Program-made: the position numbers and the translations under genes
NCBI GenBank assembly: GCA_003762875.1
Contig: RIBL01000006.1
Location: forward strand, 62,001-126,000
DNA: 64,000 bases
Direction of reading: 5' to 3'
Origin: Muribaculaceae bacterium Isolate-110 (HZI)
Lineage (GTDB): Bacteria > Bacteroidota > Bacteroidia > Bacteroidales > Muribaculaceae
Part shown: one piece after another, positions 27,076-35,889 of the stretch
Layout of the letters: every line of letters begins with the position of its first letter
Position numbering within the stretch: position 1 is the stretch's first letter
Notes under the pieces: generated by a model
The model's input: only the letters and a program-made list of their open reading frames with translations
Databases searched by the model: none
What the model was told of the DNA's origin: nothing

Positions 27076-28233
27076 TTATGCCAGGAATCCGAGGAGGACA
27101 CCAGCAGCAACAGCCGAGCCGATCACGCCGGCTACGTTGGGGCCCATGGCGTGCATGAGCAGATAGTTGGAGGGGTCATACTCGAGACCGAGATTGTTGG
27201 AGATACGGGCCGACATTGGCACGGCCGAAACTCCGGCGTTGCCGATGAGGGGGTTGATCTTCTTGTTGGCGGGCAAAAAGAGATTGAAGAGCTTGACGAA
27301 GAGCACACCGCTTGTCGAGGCAATCACGAAGGCCATGAATCCGAGAAGGAAGATGCGGATGGTCTCGGAGGTGAGGAATTCGGAGGCCTGGGTGGACGCG
27401 CCGACAGTCATGCCGAGGAGTATGGTCACAATGTCGGTGAGGGCATTGCTTGCAGTCTTGGCAAGACGGTTGGTGACGCCACACTCGCGGAGCAGGTTGC
27501 CGAAGAAGAGCATGCCAAGGAGGGGTATGCCCGATGGCACTACGAAGCATGTGAGTATCATGCCGACGATGGGGAAGATAATCTTCTCGTTCTGCGACAC
27601 TGCACGTGCGGGCTTCATCTTGATGAGACGCTCGTTTTTGGTGGTGAAGAGTCGCATGAGCGGCGGCTGTATCACGGGCACGAGGGCCATGTAGGAGTAG
27701 GCCGACACGGCGATGGCACCCATGAGGTTAGGCGCGAGCTTGGACGACAGGAAGATGGCCGTGGGGCCGTCGGCACCGCCGATGATGGCCATCGCGCCGG
27801 CCTGGTCGGGGGCAAAGCCGAGCAGGAGGGCCACCATGTAGGCACCGAAGATGCCAAACTGAGCGGCCGCACCGATGAGCATGAGTTTGGGGTTGGCGAT
27901 CAGGGCCGAGAAGTCGGTCATGGCACCGATGCCGAGGAATATCAGCGGCGGATACCATCCTGCGCTCACACCGTTGTAGAGGATGTTGAGCACGGAGCCC
28001 TCCTCATAGATGCCGATTTCGAGTCCGGCGGTGGTGTTGAAGGGGATGTTGCCGATGAGTATACCGAAGCCGATGGGCACGAGGAGCATGGGCTCGAAGT
28101 TCTTCTTGATGGCGAGCCATATGAAGAACAGACCCACGACAAGCATCACGAGATGCTCCCATGTGGCGTTATAGAAACCAGTCAGGTGCCAAAACTCCTG
28201 AAGGTTCTGCATAATGAAATCTCCAAAAGTCAT
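27076..28233 (-). CDS. Sodium-translocating decarboxylase beta subunit
   Basis: The 385-residue membrane protein is the beta subunit of sodium-pumping decarboxylases (OadB/GcdB/MmdB family). It has about ten membrane helices and the conserved segments FLGIGAMTDFSALIANP, GGADGPTAIF and GNAGVSAVP, where the sodium-binding Asp lies. It decarboxylates carboxybiotin and exports Na+. With the MmdA, biotin carrier and OadG-like genes upstream it forms a complete methylmalonyl-CoA decarboxylase, the last step of succinate-to-propionate fermentation. It is the last gene of the operon. Confidence 0.95.
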   Translation of the reverse strand: MTFGDFIMQNLQEFWHLTGFYNATWEHLVMLVVGLFFIWLAIKKNFEPMLLVPIGFGILIGNIPFNTTAGLEIGIYEEGSVLNILYNGVSAGWYPPLIFLGIGAMTDFSALIANPKLMLIGAAAQFGIFGAYMVALLLGFAPDQAGAMAIIGGADGPTAIFLSSKLAPNLMGAIAVSAYSYMALVPVIQPPLMRLFTTKNERLIKMKPARAVSQNEKIIFPIVGMILTCFVVPSGIPLLGMLFFGNLLRECGVTNRLAKTASNALTDIVTILLGMTVGASTQASEFLTSETIRIFLLGFMAFVIASTSGVLFVKLFNLFLPANKKINPLIGNAGVSAVPMSARISNNLGLEYDPSNYLLMHAMGPNVAGVIGSAVAAGVLLGFLA

Positions 28234-28253
28234 AATTACATGCAGTTAAGAGA

Positions 28254-28691
28254 TTATTCGAGAGTAATGAGAACGGCACCGTCGAGCACCGAGTCGCCCA
28301 CGGACACGGCTATGGAAACCACCTTGCCGTCGCGGCCGGCGTGGATGGCGTTTTCCATCTTCATGGCTTCGAGCATTACTACGGTGTCGGCAGCTTTTAC
28401 GGTGTCGCCAACCTTTACATTCAGGCCTACGACCACACCGGGGAGTGGGGCCTTGACCTGATAGCCTCCGGCGGGAGCAGCCTGGGGCTTGGCGATGACC
28501 TTTGCGCCGGAGTCGGTGCGAGGTGCGGCTGACGGACGGGGCTTGGTCACGATGGTGACGGGCTTGTCGGTCTTTTCGAGCTCAACCTTGTAGGGGACAC
28601 CGTTCACTTCCACCTTGGCGAGATTGTTGTCTATGTCGCCCACTTTCACCGTGTAGAGGTTGCCGTTGATGCGATACTTGTATTCTTTCAT
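28254..28691 (-). CDS. Biotin carrier subunit of the decarboxylase
   Basis: The 145-residue protein ends in a biotinyl domain with the motif EAMKMEN; Lys111 is the predicted biotin attachment site. An N-terminal part of about 50 residues (KYRINGNLYTVKVGDIDNN) and an Ala/Pro-rich linker (about 50-78) precede it, the normal layout of the swinging biotin carrier of OadA/MmdC type. It shuttles CO2 from the MmdA carboxyltransferase to the membrane beta subunit. It lies 20 bases before the beta-subunit gene. Confidence 0.95.
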   Translation of the reverse strand: MKEYKYRINGNLYTVKVGDIDNNLAKVEVNGVPYKVELEKTDKPVTIVTKPRPSAAPRTDSGAKVIAKPQAAPAGGYQVKAPLPGVVVGLNVKVGDTVKAADTVVMLEAMKMENAIHAGRDGKVVSIAVSVGDSVLDGAVLITLE

Positions 28692-28728
28692 GATTTGATG
28701 CTAATGAATAGAGATTGAGGGGTGATGA

Positions 28729-29658
28729 TTAACGGCGCGGAAGCTCGCGCAGTGAGTAGATTTTAGAGCTCCATGGCGAGTAGGCACGACGCACCTTGTT
28801 GATGGTGAGGATTGTGCTCTCGCGGTCGTGAGCGTCGAGGTGGTCATGAAGAGCCATGGCGATGGCTGCGATTTCCTCGCCCGAGTCATGCTCGGTGTGA
28901 CCTTCGGACACTGTGTCGGGACGGGTCTCGGCCAGAGCTTTCTCCTTGCGGCGGGCCGACATGGTGGCTCCGATGCGGCTGATGATGTAGAAGCATGTGG
29001 CCAGCACGAGCAGAGCCGAGAATACGATACACATGGCCATTACAGCCATGCCGCCGCCACGGGCGTCCTGCTCGGCAAACATATCCACCTTGGAGTTGGT
29101 GCTCTTGATGATGTTGTTGCTCGAGGGAGTGATGTATTTGGCGTCAGAGCCGTCGCGCACTTCCCATGCGTCGGGGTTGCCTGTGCCGCCTTCGCCGTCA
29201 ATCTTGCGGGCGTAGGTCTGGCCGGGCTTTAGCGACGCGGGCACTGTAATCTCATCGATGAGCGACTTGCCGTCGGCATCATAGATGGCGATATAGTTGT
29301 CCTGGCCGGGAGTGAAGGTGAACGAAGTGTGGAATGTGCCTTTGTTGGGCTGTCCGTCGGCCCAGAAAAGTATGTGCTGACGGGTGGGAATCTCGGTGTT
29401 TACGTCACCGAGTGGCACCGGATAGAGTGTGGGGCATGCGGGGTCGTTGGTCAGAAACACGCTTGAGATCTCAAGCGGGCCGAAGGTGGAGTTGAAGAGC
29501 TCGACCCAGGCTGAGTACTGACCGAAGTCGTCGACCACGCTGGTGGAGTCGTTGACAATCATCACCTCGTTGATCCTGAGGCCGCGACGCCCCTGGGCCG
29601 AGATGGCGATGACGCCGGCGAGAGCGACCACCAAGAGGGTTAATATTCTCTTTTTCAT
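28729..29658 (-). CDS. OadG-like subunit fused to a secreted lamin-tail-like domain
   Basis: The 309-residue protein has a signal peptide (cleavage near ISAQ), then an extracytoplasmic domain of about 150 residues (LRINEVMIVNDSTSVVDDFGQYSAWVELFN...) with the pattern of lamin-tail (LTD) beta-sandwich domains, then one membrane helix at about 203-228 and a charged cytoplasmic tail. Position and helix-plus-tail match the OadG/MmdD small subunit that assembles the decarboxylase, which is normally only about 80-120 residues. The added periplasmic domain is unusual and may anchor the pump. It starts between mmdA and the biotin carrier gene. The LTD call is by pattern. Confidence 0.7.
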   Translation of the reverse strand: MKKRILTLLVVALAGVIAISAQGRRGLRINEVMIVNDSTSVVDDFGQYSAWVELFNSTFGPLEISSVFLTNDPACPTLYPVPLGDVNTEIPTRQHILFWADGQPNKGTFHTSFTFTPGQDNYIAIYDADGKSLIDEITVPASLKPGQTYARKIDGEGGTGNPDAWEVRDGSDAKYITPSSNNIIKSTNSKVDMFAEQDARGGGMAVMAMCIVFSALLVLATCFYIISRIGATMSARRKEKALAETRPDTVSEGHTEHDSGEEIAAIAMALHDHLDAHDRESTILTINKVRRAYSPWSSKIYSLRELPRR

Positions 29659-29675
29659 ATCTGTGAAACGGTGTC

Positions 29676-31229
29676 TTAGAGGGGTATGTTACCGTGTTTC
29701 TTGGCAGGGTTGACCACTTTCTTGGTGGCAAGCTGCTGGAGAGCGCGGATGACGCGGAAGCGGGTGTTGCGCGGCTCGATGACGTCGTCGATGTAGCCGT
29801 AGCGAGCTGCATTGTAGGGGTTGCAGAACAGCTTGTTGTATTCCTCTTCCTTCTCCCTGAGCACTTTGGCGGGGTCGTCGGAAGCCTTGGCCTCTTTGGC
29901 ATAGAGCACCTCGACGGCACCTGCGCCACCCATCACGGCAATCTCGGCGGTGGGCCAAGCGTAGTTCATGTCGCCGCGGAGCTGCTTGCACGACATCACG
30001 ATGTGGCTGCCGCCGTAGCTCTTGCGGAGTGTGACGGTGACCTTGGGCACGGTGGCTTCGCCGTAGGCATAGAGCAGCTTGGCTCCGTGGAGGATCACGC
30101 CGTTGTATTCCTGGCCTGTGCCGGGGAGGAAGCCGGGAACGTCGACGAGGGTCACGAGGGGGATGTTGAAGGCGTCGCAGAAGCGTACGAAGCGCGCGCC
30201 CTTGCGCGATGCGTTGCTGTCGAGCACGCCGGCGAGATATTTGGGCTGGTTGGCCACGATGCCGACGGCCTGGCCGTTGAAGCGGGCAAAGCCGATGATG
30301 ATGTTCTTGGCATAGTCGCGCTGTATCTCGAGGAACTCACCGTTGTCGATGATGGCACCGATGACCTCATACATGTCGTAGGGACGGTTGGCCGAGTCGG
30401 GAATAATCTCGTTGAGCGAATCCTCGAGACGGTCGATGGGGTCGTTGCACTCCACCAACGGCGGCTCTTCGAGGTTGTTCTGGGGGATGAAACTGAAGAG
30501 CTTGCGGATGATAGCGAGAGTCTCCTCGCCGTCCTCGGCTGCGAAGTGGGCCACGCCGCTCTTCTGTGAGTGTACTTCGGCACCGCCGAGAGCCTCCTGG
30601 GTAACATCCTCACCGGTGACGGTCTTGACTACCTTGGGACCTGTGAGGAACATGTAGGAAATGCCCTTGGTCATGATGGTGAAGTCGGTGAGCGCGGGGG
30701 AGTATACGGCACCGCCGGCGCAGGGGCCGAGGATACCCGAAATCTGGGGAATCACACCCGATGCAAGGATGTTGCGCTGGAATATCTCGGCATAGCCTGC
30801 GAGAGCGTTGATGCCCTCCTGGATGCGTGCGCCGCCCGAGTCGTTGAGGCCGATGACGGGGGCACCCATCTTCATGGCCATATCCATAATCTTGCATATC
30901 TTGAGAGCCATGGTCTCGCTGAGCGAGCCGCCAAAGACGGTGAAGTCCTGTGCGAACACATAGACGAGACGTCCGTCGATGGTGCCGTAGCCGGTGACAA
31001 CGCCGTCGCCGAGATAGCTCTTCTTCTCCTGACCGAAGTTGTGGCAACGGTGACGCACAAACATGTCGATTTCCTCAAAGGAGCCCTCGTCGAGTAGCTG
31101 TGCGATACGCTCGCGGGCAGTATACTTGCCACGTTCGTGCTGCTTCTGGATGGCTTTCTCGCCACCGCCCAGACGAGCCTCCTCGCGCAAGGCGATAAGC
31201 TCTTTTACTTTTTCAAGCTGATTGCTCAT
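29676..31229 (-). CDS. mmdA: Methylmalonyl-CoA decarboxylase alpha subunit / acyl-CoA carboxylase carboxyltransferase
   Basis: The 517-residue protein is a biotin-dependent carboxyltransferase of the PccB/MmdA family. It shows the two crotonase-like halves: [40 protein letters not shown] near residues 100-138 and [28 protein letters not shown] near 340-367. Alone it could be a propionyl-CoA carboxylase subunit, but the beta, biotin carrier and OadG genes directly downstream argue for methylmalonyl-CoA decarboxylase. It transfers CO2 from methylmalonyl-CoA to biotin, giving propionyl-CoA. Confidence 0.93.
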   Translation of the reverse strand: MSNQLEKVKELIALREEARLGGGEKAIQKQHERGKYTARERIAQLLDEGSFEEIDMFVRHRCHNFGQEKKSYLGDGVVTGYGTIDGRLVYVFAQDFTVFGGSLSETMALKICKIMDMAMKMGAPVIGLNDSGGARIQEGINALAGYAEIFQRNILASGVIPQISGILGPCAGGAVYSPALTDFTIMTKGISYMFLTGPKVVKTVTGEDVTQEALGGAEVHSQKSGVAHFAAEDGEETLAIIRKLFSFIPQNNLEEPPLVECNDPIDRLEDSLNEIIPDSANRPYDMYEVIGAIIDNGEFLEIQRDYAKNIIIGFARFNGQAVGIVANQPKYLAGVLDSNASRKGARFVRFCDAFNIPLVTLVDVPGFLPGTGQEYNGVILHGAKLLYAYGEATVPKVTVTLRKSYGGSHIVMSCKQLRGDMNYAWPTAEIAVMGGAGAVEVLYAKEAKASDDPAKVLREKEEEYNKLFCNPYNAARYGYIDDVIEPRNTRFRVIRALQQLATKKVVNPAKKHGNIPL

Positions 31230-31319
31230 AATATAGTTTTAGAAATTAAAATTTAAAATTTAAAACGTAAAATCACCGCGAGCCGTAGAGAGGCCGTAAG
31301 GGTGACGGAAAATTCTAAA

Positions 31320-31360
31320 TTTTAAATTTTACTTGTTGGATTTTAAATTTTACTTGTTGG
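31320..31360. repeat. 21-bp tandem duplication at the mce stop codon
   Basis: A 20-base unit occurs at 31320-31339 and again at 31341-31360, covering the last codons and stop of mce and the AT-rich bases after it. The second copy lies outside the frame and is silent. Confidence 0.85.
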
Positions 31361-31769
31361 GGTCCTCGCAAAGCTCAATGAGCGTGCCGCAGGTCGATTT
31401 GGGGTGAAGGAAGGCGATGTTGAGGCCCTCGGCACCCTTGCGGGGAGCCTTGTCGATGAGCTTGCAGCCTTTCTCCTCAACTTCGGCAAGAGCGTTGGCT
31501 ACGCCGTCCTCGATGGCAAGTGCGATGTGCTGGATGCCGCCGCGGCCGCCGTTGTTGGCGATAAACTTGCTGATCGCGCTCTCGGGAGCTGTGCCCTCAA
31601 GAAGCTCGATCTTTGTCTGACCGATGCGGAAGAATGCTGTACGCACCTTCTGATCTTCTACTTCCTCTATGGCAAAGCACTTGATGCCGAGAGTGTTTTC
31701 ATAAAATGCGATGGCTTCCTCCAGGTTGGGGACAGCGATGCCGACGTGTTCGATATGCGAAATGTCCAT
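31350..31769 (-). CDS. mce: Methylmalonyl-CoA epimerase
   Basis: The 139-residue protein is a glyoxalase-fold epimerase that interconverts (R)- and (S)-methylmalonyl-CoA. Both beta-alpha-beta modules are visible: HIEHVGIAVPNLEEAIAFYENTLG at the start and GIQHIALAIEDGVANALAEV in the second half, with metal-binding His in HVGIAV and HIALAI and a Glu near the C-terminus (GTLIELCE). It is upstream of mmdA and shares its pathway. The 3' end is tandemly duplicated over 21 bases. Confidence 0.95.
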   Translation of the reverse strand: MDISHIEHVGIAVPNLEEAIAFYENTLGIKCFAIEEVEDQKVRTAFFRIGQTKIELLEGTAPESAISKFIANNGGRGGIQHIALAIEDGVANALAEVEEKGCKLIDKAPRKGAEGLNIAFLHPKSTCGTLIELCEDPNK

Positions 31770-31844
31770 TGTTTAGTATTATTGATTTATGGTTGATTAT
31801 TGTATGCTATGTCAAATACATTTTAATGTATTATTGGGCGGATG

Positions 31845-31852
31845 CAAATGTA
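31845..31852 (-). promoter_or_regulatory. -7 promoter box for mce-mmdA operon
   Basis: The minus strand reads TACATTTG, matching TAnnTTTG, about 75 bases upstream of mce. It would drive the whole propionate operon. Confidence 0.5.
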
Positions 31853-32052
31853 ATCAAAATTTTGCTAATAACAAATATCTGTCCGCTGTGTTTTCATTAA
31901 TTGAGATGCTACAACAAAAAGCCTACAAAAAGAATCAGAAGTGTTTTACATCTCAGATATTAACATCAAAGCTTATAAAACACTTCTGTAAGATATAATT
32001 GATTTACATATTATTATATGAATTGTGATTATTCGTTAACATCCATATAATT

Positions 32053-32508
32053 CTATTGTTTACCATATAATTCTATCCACTCACGTACTAAATTTTGAGC
32101 TCTATCCTGTTCGCTATCGTTAGCTGTTTCCTTAATATTCACAGGTAGTGATTGTTTTTCCATCAGAGCCTCATATATTGTCAGAGAGAAAAAATACTTT
32201 CTATCCATCATTTTCTCGAGTATGAGCGGAATTATCTCACGTCCCATATCCAATATTTCTTTAAACTGAGGAAGTTCCATCCGAGTGTATATCGAACTGC
32301 TCAGTAGGATATGTGGATTATTTCTTGACGCATTATACCACTCCTCATGCAATCGTTCAAACTTATCACGAATATCTGATTGAACTTTTCGGGCGTTCAT
32401 TGTTATAAACTCCTGCTCGGAGCTTGTCAGAATTTCGGATTCTTGTAGGTTTCCAGAATAACAAACAAAAGGCACCAATGCCAATAGAAAACTCAACCAT
32501 TTATTCAT
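32053..32508 (-). CDS. Small secreted protein of unknown function
   Basis: The 151-residue product has a clear signal peptide (MNKWLSFLLALVPFVCYSGN, cleavage near residue 18). The mature part is helical and charged, with no recognised motif. Base composition is distinctly more AT-rich than the neighbouring operons, and it lies alone in an AT-rich patch (31770-32860). A TAnnTTTG promoter box sits 57 bases upstream, so it is probably expressed. Likely an acquired or fast-evolving orphan gene. Confidence 0.65.
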   Translation of the reverse strand: MNKWLSFLLALVPFVCYSGNLQESEILTSSEQEFITMNARKVQSDIRDKFERLHEEWYNASRNNPHILLSSSIYTRMELPQFKEILDMGREIIPLILEKMMDRKYFFSLTIYEALMEKQSLPVNIKETANDSEQDRAQNLVREWIELYGKQ

Positions 32509-32564
32509 AATAATTACTATTTTGGGTGTTTATTTTGCAATATATATAAAGATGACTATGAATG

Positions 32565-32572
32565 CAAATATA
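32565..32572 (-). promoter_or_regulatory. -7 promoter box for the small secreted protein
   Basis: The minus strand reads TATATTTG, matching TAnnTTTG, 57 bases before the ATG at 32508. Confidence 0.45.
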
Positions 32573-32734
32573 TTGTTATTAGTTTAATTAATTTAACTAA
32601 ATGTCTGTTTTTTTCAATGAAAAAATTCCGTAATTCACCAACAATATGCCGACCAAACTTGTGTATATAAATGTTAAGTTTTATAAACGGCATATTTTTT
32701 CGCCCGCGCGGCTGAAAGTCTGAAAAGTTTTGGT

Positions 32735-32742
32735 TAAATTTG
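32735..32742 (+). promoter_or_regulatory. -7 promoter box for pfkA
   Basis: The plus strand reads TAAATTTG, matching TAnnTTTG, giving a leader of about 110 nt before the pfkA ATG at 32862. Confidence 0.5.
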
Positions 32743-32861
32743 TGGCTTAAATAAAACTTTCACAGGCTCAAATTTTGAAAGTTATAAAATAGGTAAGAAA
32801 AGGTAAAAAGATATAACACTTGAGTTGGGCTTGCGAGACTAAATTATATATAGAGATTATT

Positions 32862-33842
32862 ATGTCAGCAATTAAATGTGTGGGCATACTCACCTCAGGA
32901 GGTGACGCCCCCGGAATGAATGCAGCCATCCGCGCGGTGACCCGTGCGGCCATTTATGGCGGTCTTAAAGTCAAAGGCATCTATCGCGGATACAAGGGTC
33001 TGATTACCGACGAAATAGTTGAGTTCAAGACTCAGAATGTGTCAAACATCATTCAGGCCGGCGGTACTATACTCAAGACTGCCCGCTGTAAGGAATTTAC
33101 CACGCCCGAGGGGCGTCAGTTGGCTTATGACAATCTCAAGCGTCAGGAAATCGACGCGCTGGTGGTCATAGGCGGCGACGGCTCGCTCACGGGCGCACGC
33201 ATATTTGCCAACGAGTTCAATATCCCTATCATCGGTCTGCCCGGCACCATCGACAATGACCTCTACGGCACAGACTCGACCATAGGTTATGACACCGCGC
33301 TCAACACGATCATGGAGTGTGTCGACAAGATACGCGACACGGCTACCAGCCACGAGCGGCTGTTTTTTATCGAGGTCATGGGTCGCGACGCCGGTTTTCT
33401 CGCTCTCAACGGAGCCATAGCTTCGGGTGCGGAGGCTGCGATTATCCCGGAGATTTCGACTGAGGTCGACCAGTTGGCCGAGCTTATAGAGCATGGTTTC
33501 CGCAAGAGTAAAAACTCGTCGATAGTGCTTGTGGCCGAGAGCCCTGTGACCGGCGGGGCAATGGGTCTGGCCGAACGTGTCAAGAATGAGTATCCCAGCT
33601 ATGACGTGCGTGTGTCGATACTCGGTCACCTGCAGCGCGGCGGTTCGCCTACTGCCTATGACCGTATCCTTGCTTCGCGCATGGGTGCGGCGGCCATAGA
33701 TGCTCTGCTCGAGGATCAGCGCAATGTGATGATCGGTGTCCGCAACGATGAAATCACTTATGTGCCTTTCTCCAAGGCTATCAAGAATGACAAGCCTGTC
33801 AAGCGCGAGCTTGTTGACACTCTGAGACGCTTATCTATTTAA
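32862..33842 (+). CDS. pfkA: ATP-dependent 6-phosphofructokinase
   Basis: From the ATG at 32862 the product is 326 residues, the usual length of bacterial PfkA. A TTG start 42 bases earlier is open but would add residues not found in the family. Conserved segments are [18 protein letters not shown] at the start, [11 protein letters not shown] near residue 100 and the catalytic [19 protein letters not shown] near 125. It phosphorylates fructose 6-phosphate in glycolysis. GGDGS with Gly is typical of ATP-using rather than pyrophosphate-using enzymes. It is monocistronic, followed by a long inverted repeat. Confidence 0.96.
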   Translation: MSAIKCVGILTSGGDAPGMNAAIRAVTRAAIYGGLKVKGIYRGYKGLITDEIVEFKTQNVSNIIQAGGTILKTARCKEFTTPEGRQLAYDNLKRQEIDALVVIGGDGSLTGARIFANEFNIPIIGLPGTIDNDLYGTDSTIGYDTALNTIMECVDKIRDTATSHERLFFIEVMGRDAGFLALNGAIASGAEAAIIPEISTEVDQLAELIEHGFRKSKNSSIVLVAESPVTGGAMGLAERVKNEYPSYDVRVSILGHLQRGGSPTAYDRILASRMGAAAIDALLEDQRNVMIGVRNDEITYVPFSKAIKNDKPVKRELVDTLRRLSI

Positions 33843-33843
33843 T

Positions 33844-34038
33844 TCCGCTACGCGGAAGGTTATGAGGTTATAAGGTTATTTTCCGCTTCGCTTTTACTTC
33901 GCTGCGCGGAGGGTTATGGGGGATTATCCTCTGATAATTCAAAATAACTTTGACCTCTAATCTCTAACCTGTAACCCCTTATAACCTTCCGCGTAGAGGA
34001 AAATAACCTTATAACCTCATAACCTTCCGCGTAGCGGA
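33844..34038. repeat. 41-bp perfect inverted repeat between pfkA and the ABC gene
   Basis: Arms 33844-33884 and 33998-34038 are exactly complementary and enclose 113 bases. The inner end of the spacer holds another partial copy of the arm core (about 33979-33996) in direct orientation to the right arm. The element starts 1 base after the pfkA stop codon and ends 16 bases before the next ATG, so it fills the whole gap. The spacer has no gene. Confidence 0.92.
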
Positions 34039-34054
34039 GTAAGAGCGGAGTAGT

Positions 34055-34708
34055 ATGATTGAAGTCTGTAATATTAATAAGAGCTACGACGGGCTTAAAG
34101 TGCTGAATGATGTGAGCCTGACCATTGCCGACGGGGAGTTTCTCTCTATCGTCGGCCCGAGCGGTGCGGGCAAGACTACATTGTTGCAGATAATCGGTTC
34201 GCTTGAGTCTCCCGACAGCGGTAAAGTGCTCTATGACGGCACTGACATAGTTACGATGAAGGAGGGACGGCTCGCGGCATTCCGCAACCGTAATATGGGA
34301 TTTGTGTTTCAGTTTCATCAGTTGTTGCCAGAGTTTACTATGGCCGAAAATGTCGCCATGCCGGCTATGATAGGGGGAATGGGTCGTAAGGAGGCCATGG
34401 CCAAGGCTGCCGGTCTGCTCGAAACTCTCGGTCTGGGCAATCGCCTGGAGCATCGCCCCAACCAGCTCTCGGGGGGCGAACGCCAGCGTGCGGCGGTGGC
34501 CCGCGCTCTTGTCAATGATCCGCGCGTCATTCTGGCTGACGAGCCTTCGGGGAGCCTTGATTCGCATAACCGCGAGGAGCTCTACCGGCTGTTTTTTCAG
34601 TTGCGGGAGTCGACGGGCAAGACTTTTATCATTGTGACTCACGATGAGTCGCTGGCGGGTAATTCTGACCGTGTGGTGCATATGGCTGACGGACGAATAG
34701 TTTTATAA
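34055..34708 (+). CDS. ABC transporter ATP-binding protein (LolD-like)
   Basis: The 217-residue ATPase contains Walker A ([12 protein letters not shown], near residue 35), the Q-loop ([13 protein letters not shown]), signature [15 protein letters not shown] and Walker B ([12 protein letters not shown]). Sequence and length fit the LolD/MacB-type subfamily, which powers lipoprotein release or related MacB-like systems. No permease (lolC/lolE-like) gene is next to it, so it must work with a subunit encoded elsewhere. The next gene, 14 bases downstream, encodes a lipoprotein, suggesting co-transcription. Confidence 0.92.
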   Translation: MIEVCNINKSYDGLKVLNDVSLTIADGEFLSIVGPSGAGKTTLLQIIGSLESPDSGKVLYDGTDIVTMKEGRLAAFRNRNMGFVFQFHQLLPEFTMAENVAMPAMIGGMGRKEAMAKAAGLLETLGLGNRLEHRPNQLSGGERQRAAVARALVNDPRVILADEPSGSLDSHNREELYRLFFQLRESTGKTFIIVTHDESLAGNSDRVVHMADGRIVL

Positions 34709-34722
34709 AATCTCCCCAAAAA

Positions 34723-35406
34723 ATGAGTTTATCATCAGCAATCAAATATCGTCTGGCTGCATCGGCTGTCGTGTTGCTTTCGCTCTGTTCGTGCGGAGAG
34801 GATGGCGTTGACGGGCCGGTAGAGATGACGTGTACCGACCTGGTCACTTTTGCCGGAAATGTCGGCGAGCGTGCGACTTTCACGTTTCAGAAGATGGACG
34901 ATTCGCCCGAGATAACTCTTACGGCTCAATCGGCCCTTGCCTCAGATGACATAGAGGCCGGTACGCGTCTGCTTATCAGTTATATACCCGAAGGCAATCA
35001 GGCTTATGTCTCTGGCCCTGTGACGCTGTTGGGCGGGCGTGTGGTCACTCAGTCGGCCATCACTACCGAATGGCGCGACGAGTATGACGCCTGGGACAAG
35101 GACAAGGTGTATGTGTACAGCGCGTGGCGCACAGGTTCATATCTTAATGTACACGTCCGGCTCACCTATTCGTCCGAGCCTCGCATATTCTGCCTAGCGG
35201 CCGACCCGGCGACACTCGATTCGGCGTGGCCCGATGTGTATCTTGTGCATGTTATCGACGGAGATGTCGACAATCATGACCGCGCCTATTACGCGTCGTT
35301 TGATATAAGCGAAGTGTGGTCGCGTCCATCGACCGAGGGTATAAGGCTGCATGTGGCAAACAGTAACCTTGATAAACAAATTTTCACATTTGCCAAGGGG
35401 CTCTGA
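34723..35406 (+). CDS. NigD-like lipoprotein
   Basis: The 227-residue protein has a lipoprotein signal ending SLCSC (Cys24) and a beta-rich mature part. An N-terminal barrel-like section (residues 35-110, with GTRLLISYIPEG) and a C-terminal sandwich (about 120-225, with LNVHVRLTYS and ASFDISEVW) agree with the NigD-like family of Bacteroidetes surface or periplasmic lipoproteins. The family name comes from a nisin-immunity-linked operon, but the function is not known. It is probably expressed with the LolD-like ATPase. The family call is moderate. Confidence 0.65.
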   Translation: MSLSSAIKYRLAASAVVLLSLCSCGEDGVDGPVEMTCTDLVTFAGNVGERATFTFQKMDDSPEITLTAQSALASDDIEAGTRLLISYIPEGNQAYVSGPVTLLGGRVVTQSAITTEWRDEYDAWDKDKVYVYSAWRTGSYLNVHVRLTYSSEPRIFCLAADPATLDSAWPDVYLVHVIDGDVDNHDRAYYASFDISEVWSRPSTEGIRLHVANSNLDKQIFTFAKGL

Positions 35407-35524
35407 CTTCTGTATGGCTCCAACATTCTATTGCATAACTTATTATAATATTTGCGCAAGGGCCTGAAAATTGTGCCAATGGTTAAATTTCCATTAAACT
35501 TACATGCGTAAGAGGAATTTTGCG

Positions 35525-35532
35525 TATATTTG
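35525..35532 (+). promoter_or_regulatory. -7 promoter box for the kor operon
   Basis: The plus strand reads TATATTTG, matching TAnnTTTG, about 90 bases before the ferredoxin-subunit ATG. Confidence 0.5.
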
Positions 35533-35620
35533 TGTTGTATAACATAAATTAAGCTTGCGATTTTAAGGACATTCATCACCGACGACATTCCTGCAATCAC
35601 AACGCTGAAACACTATAACT

Positions 35621-35854
35621 ATGGCAAGAATATCAGGTGCAGTGGACATAGACCGCGAGAGATGCAAGGGTTGCGACCTTTGTGTGGTGGCGTGTCCGTG
35701 CAATGTGCTCAAGCTGCAGACCAAGGATGTCAATGACCGGGGCTATCACTATGCTACCGATGTCGAGCCTGAGGCCTGCATAGGATGTGCCGCATGTGCG
35801 ACCGTCTGTCCCGACGGATGCATCACGGTGTATCGCGTAGTTGAGAAATCATAA
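35621..35854 (+). CDS. korD: 2-oxoacid:ferredoxin oxidoreductase, ferredoxin (delta) subunit
   Basis: The 77-residue protein carries two 4Fe-4S motifs, CKGCDLCVVACP and CIGCAACATVCP, each CxxCxxCxxxCP. It passes electrons between the TPP-dependent core and ferredoxin. It is first in a four-gene operon D-A-B-C, 35 bases before the alpha subunit. The substrate could be 2-oxoglutarate (Kor) or branched-chain 2-oxoacids (Vor); sequence reading alone does not separate these. Confidence 0.92.
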   Translation: MARISGAVDIDRERCKGCDLCVVACPCNVLKLQTKDVNDRGYHYATDVEPEACIGCAACATVCPDGCITVYRVVEKS

Positions 35855-35889
35855 CCTCATCCCCCATCCCCAACACCATACGACGCGAT

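Larger units (their letters stand above)
32509..32861. other. AT-rich gap upstream of pfkA
   Basis: This 353-base stretch holds no gene. It contains the promoter boxes at 32565 and 32735 and an imperfect hairpin whose 9-bp arms lie at 32643-32651 and 32688-32696, followed by a T-run, which could be a terminator or attenuator reading towards pfkA. Confidence 0.4.
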
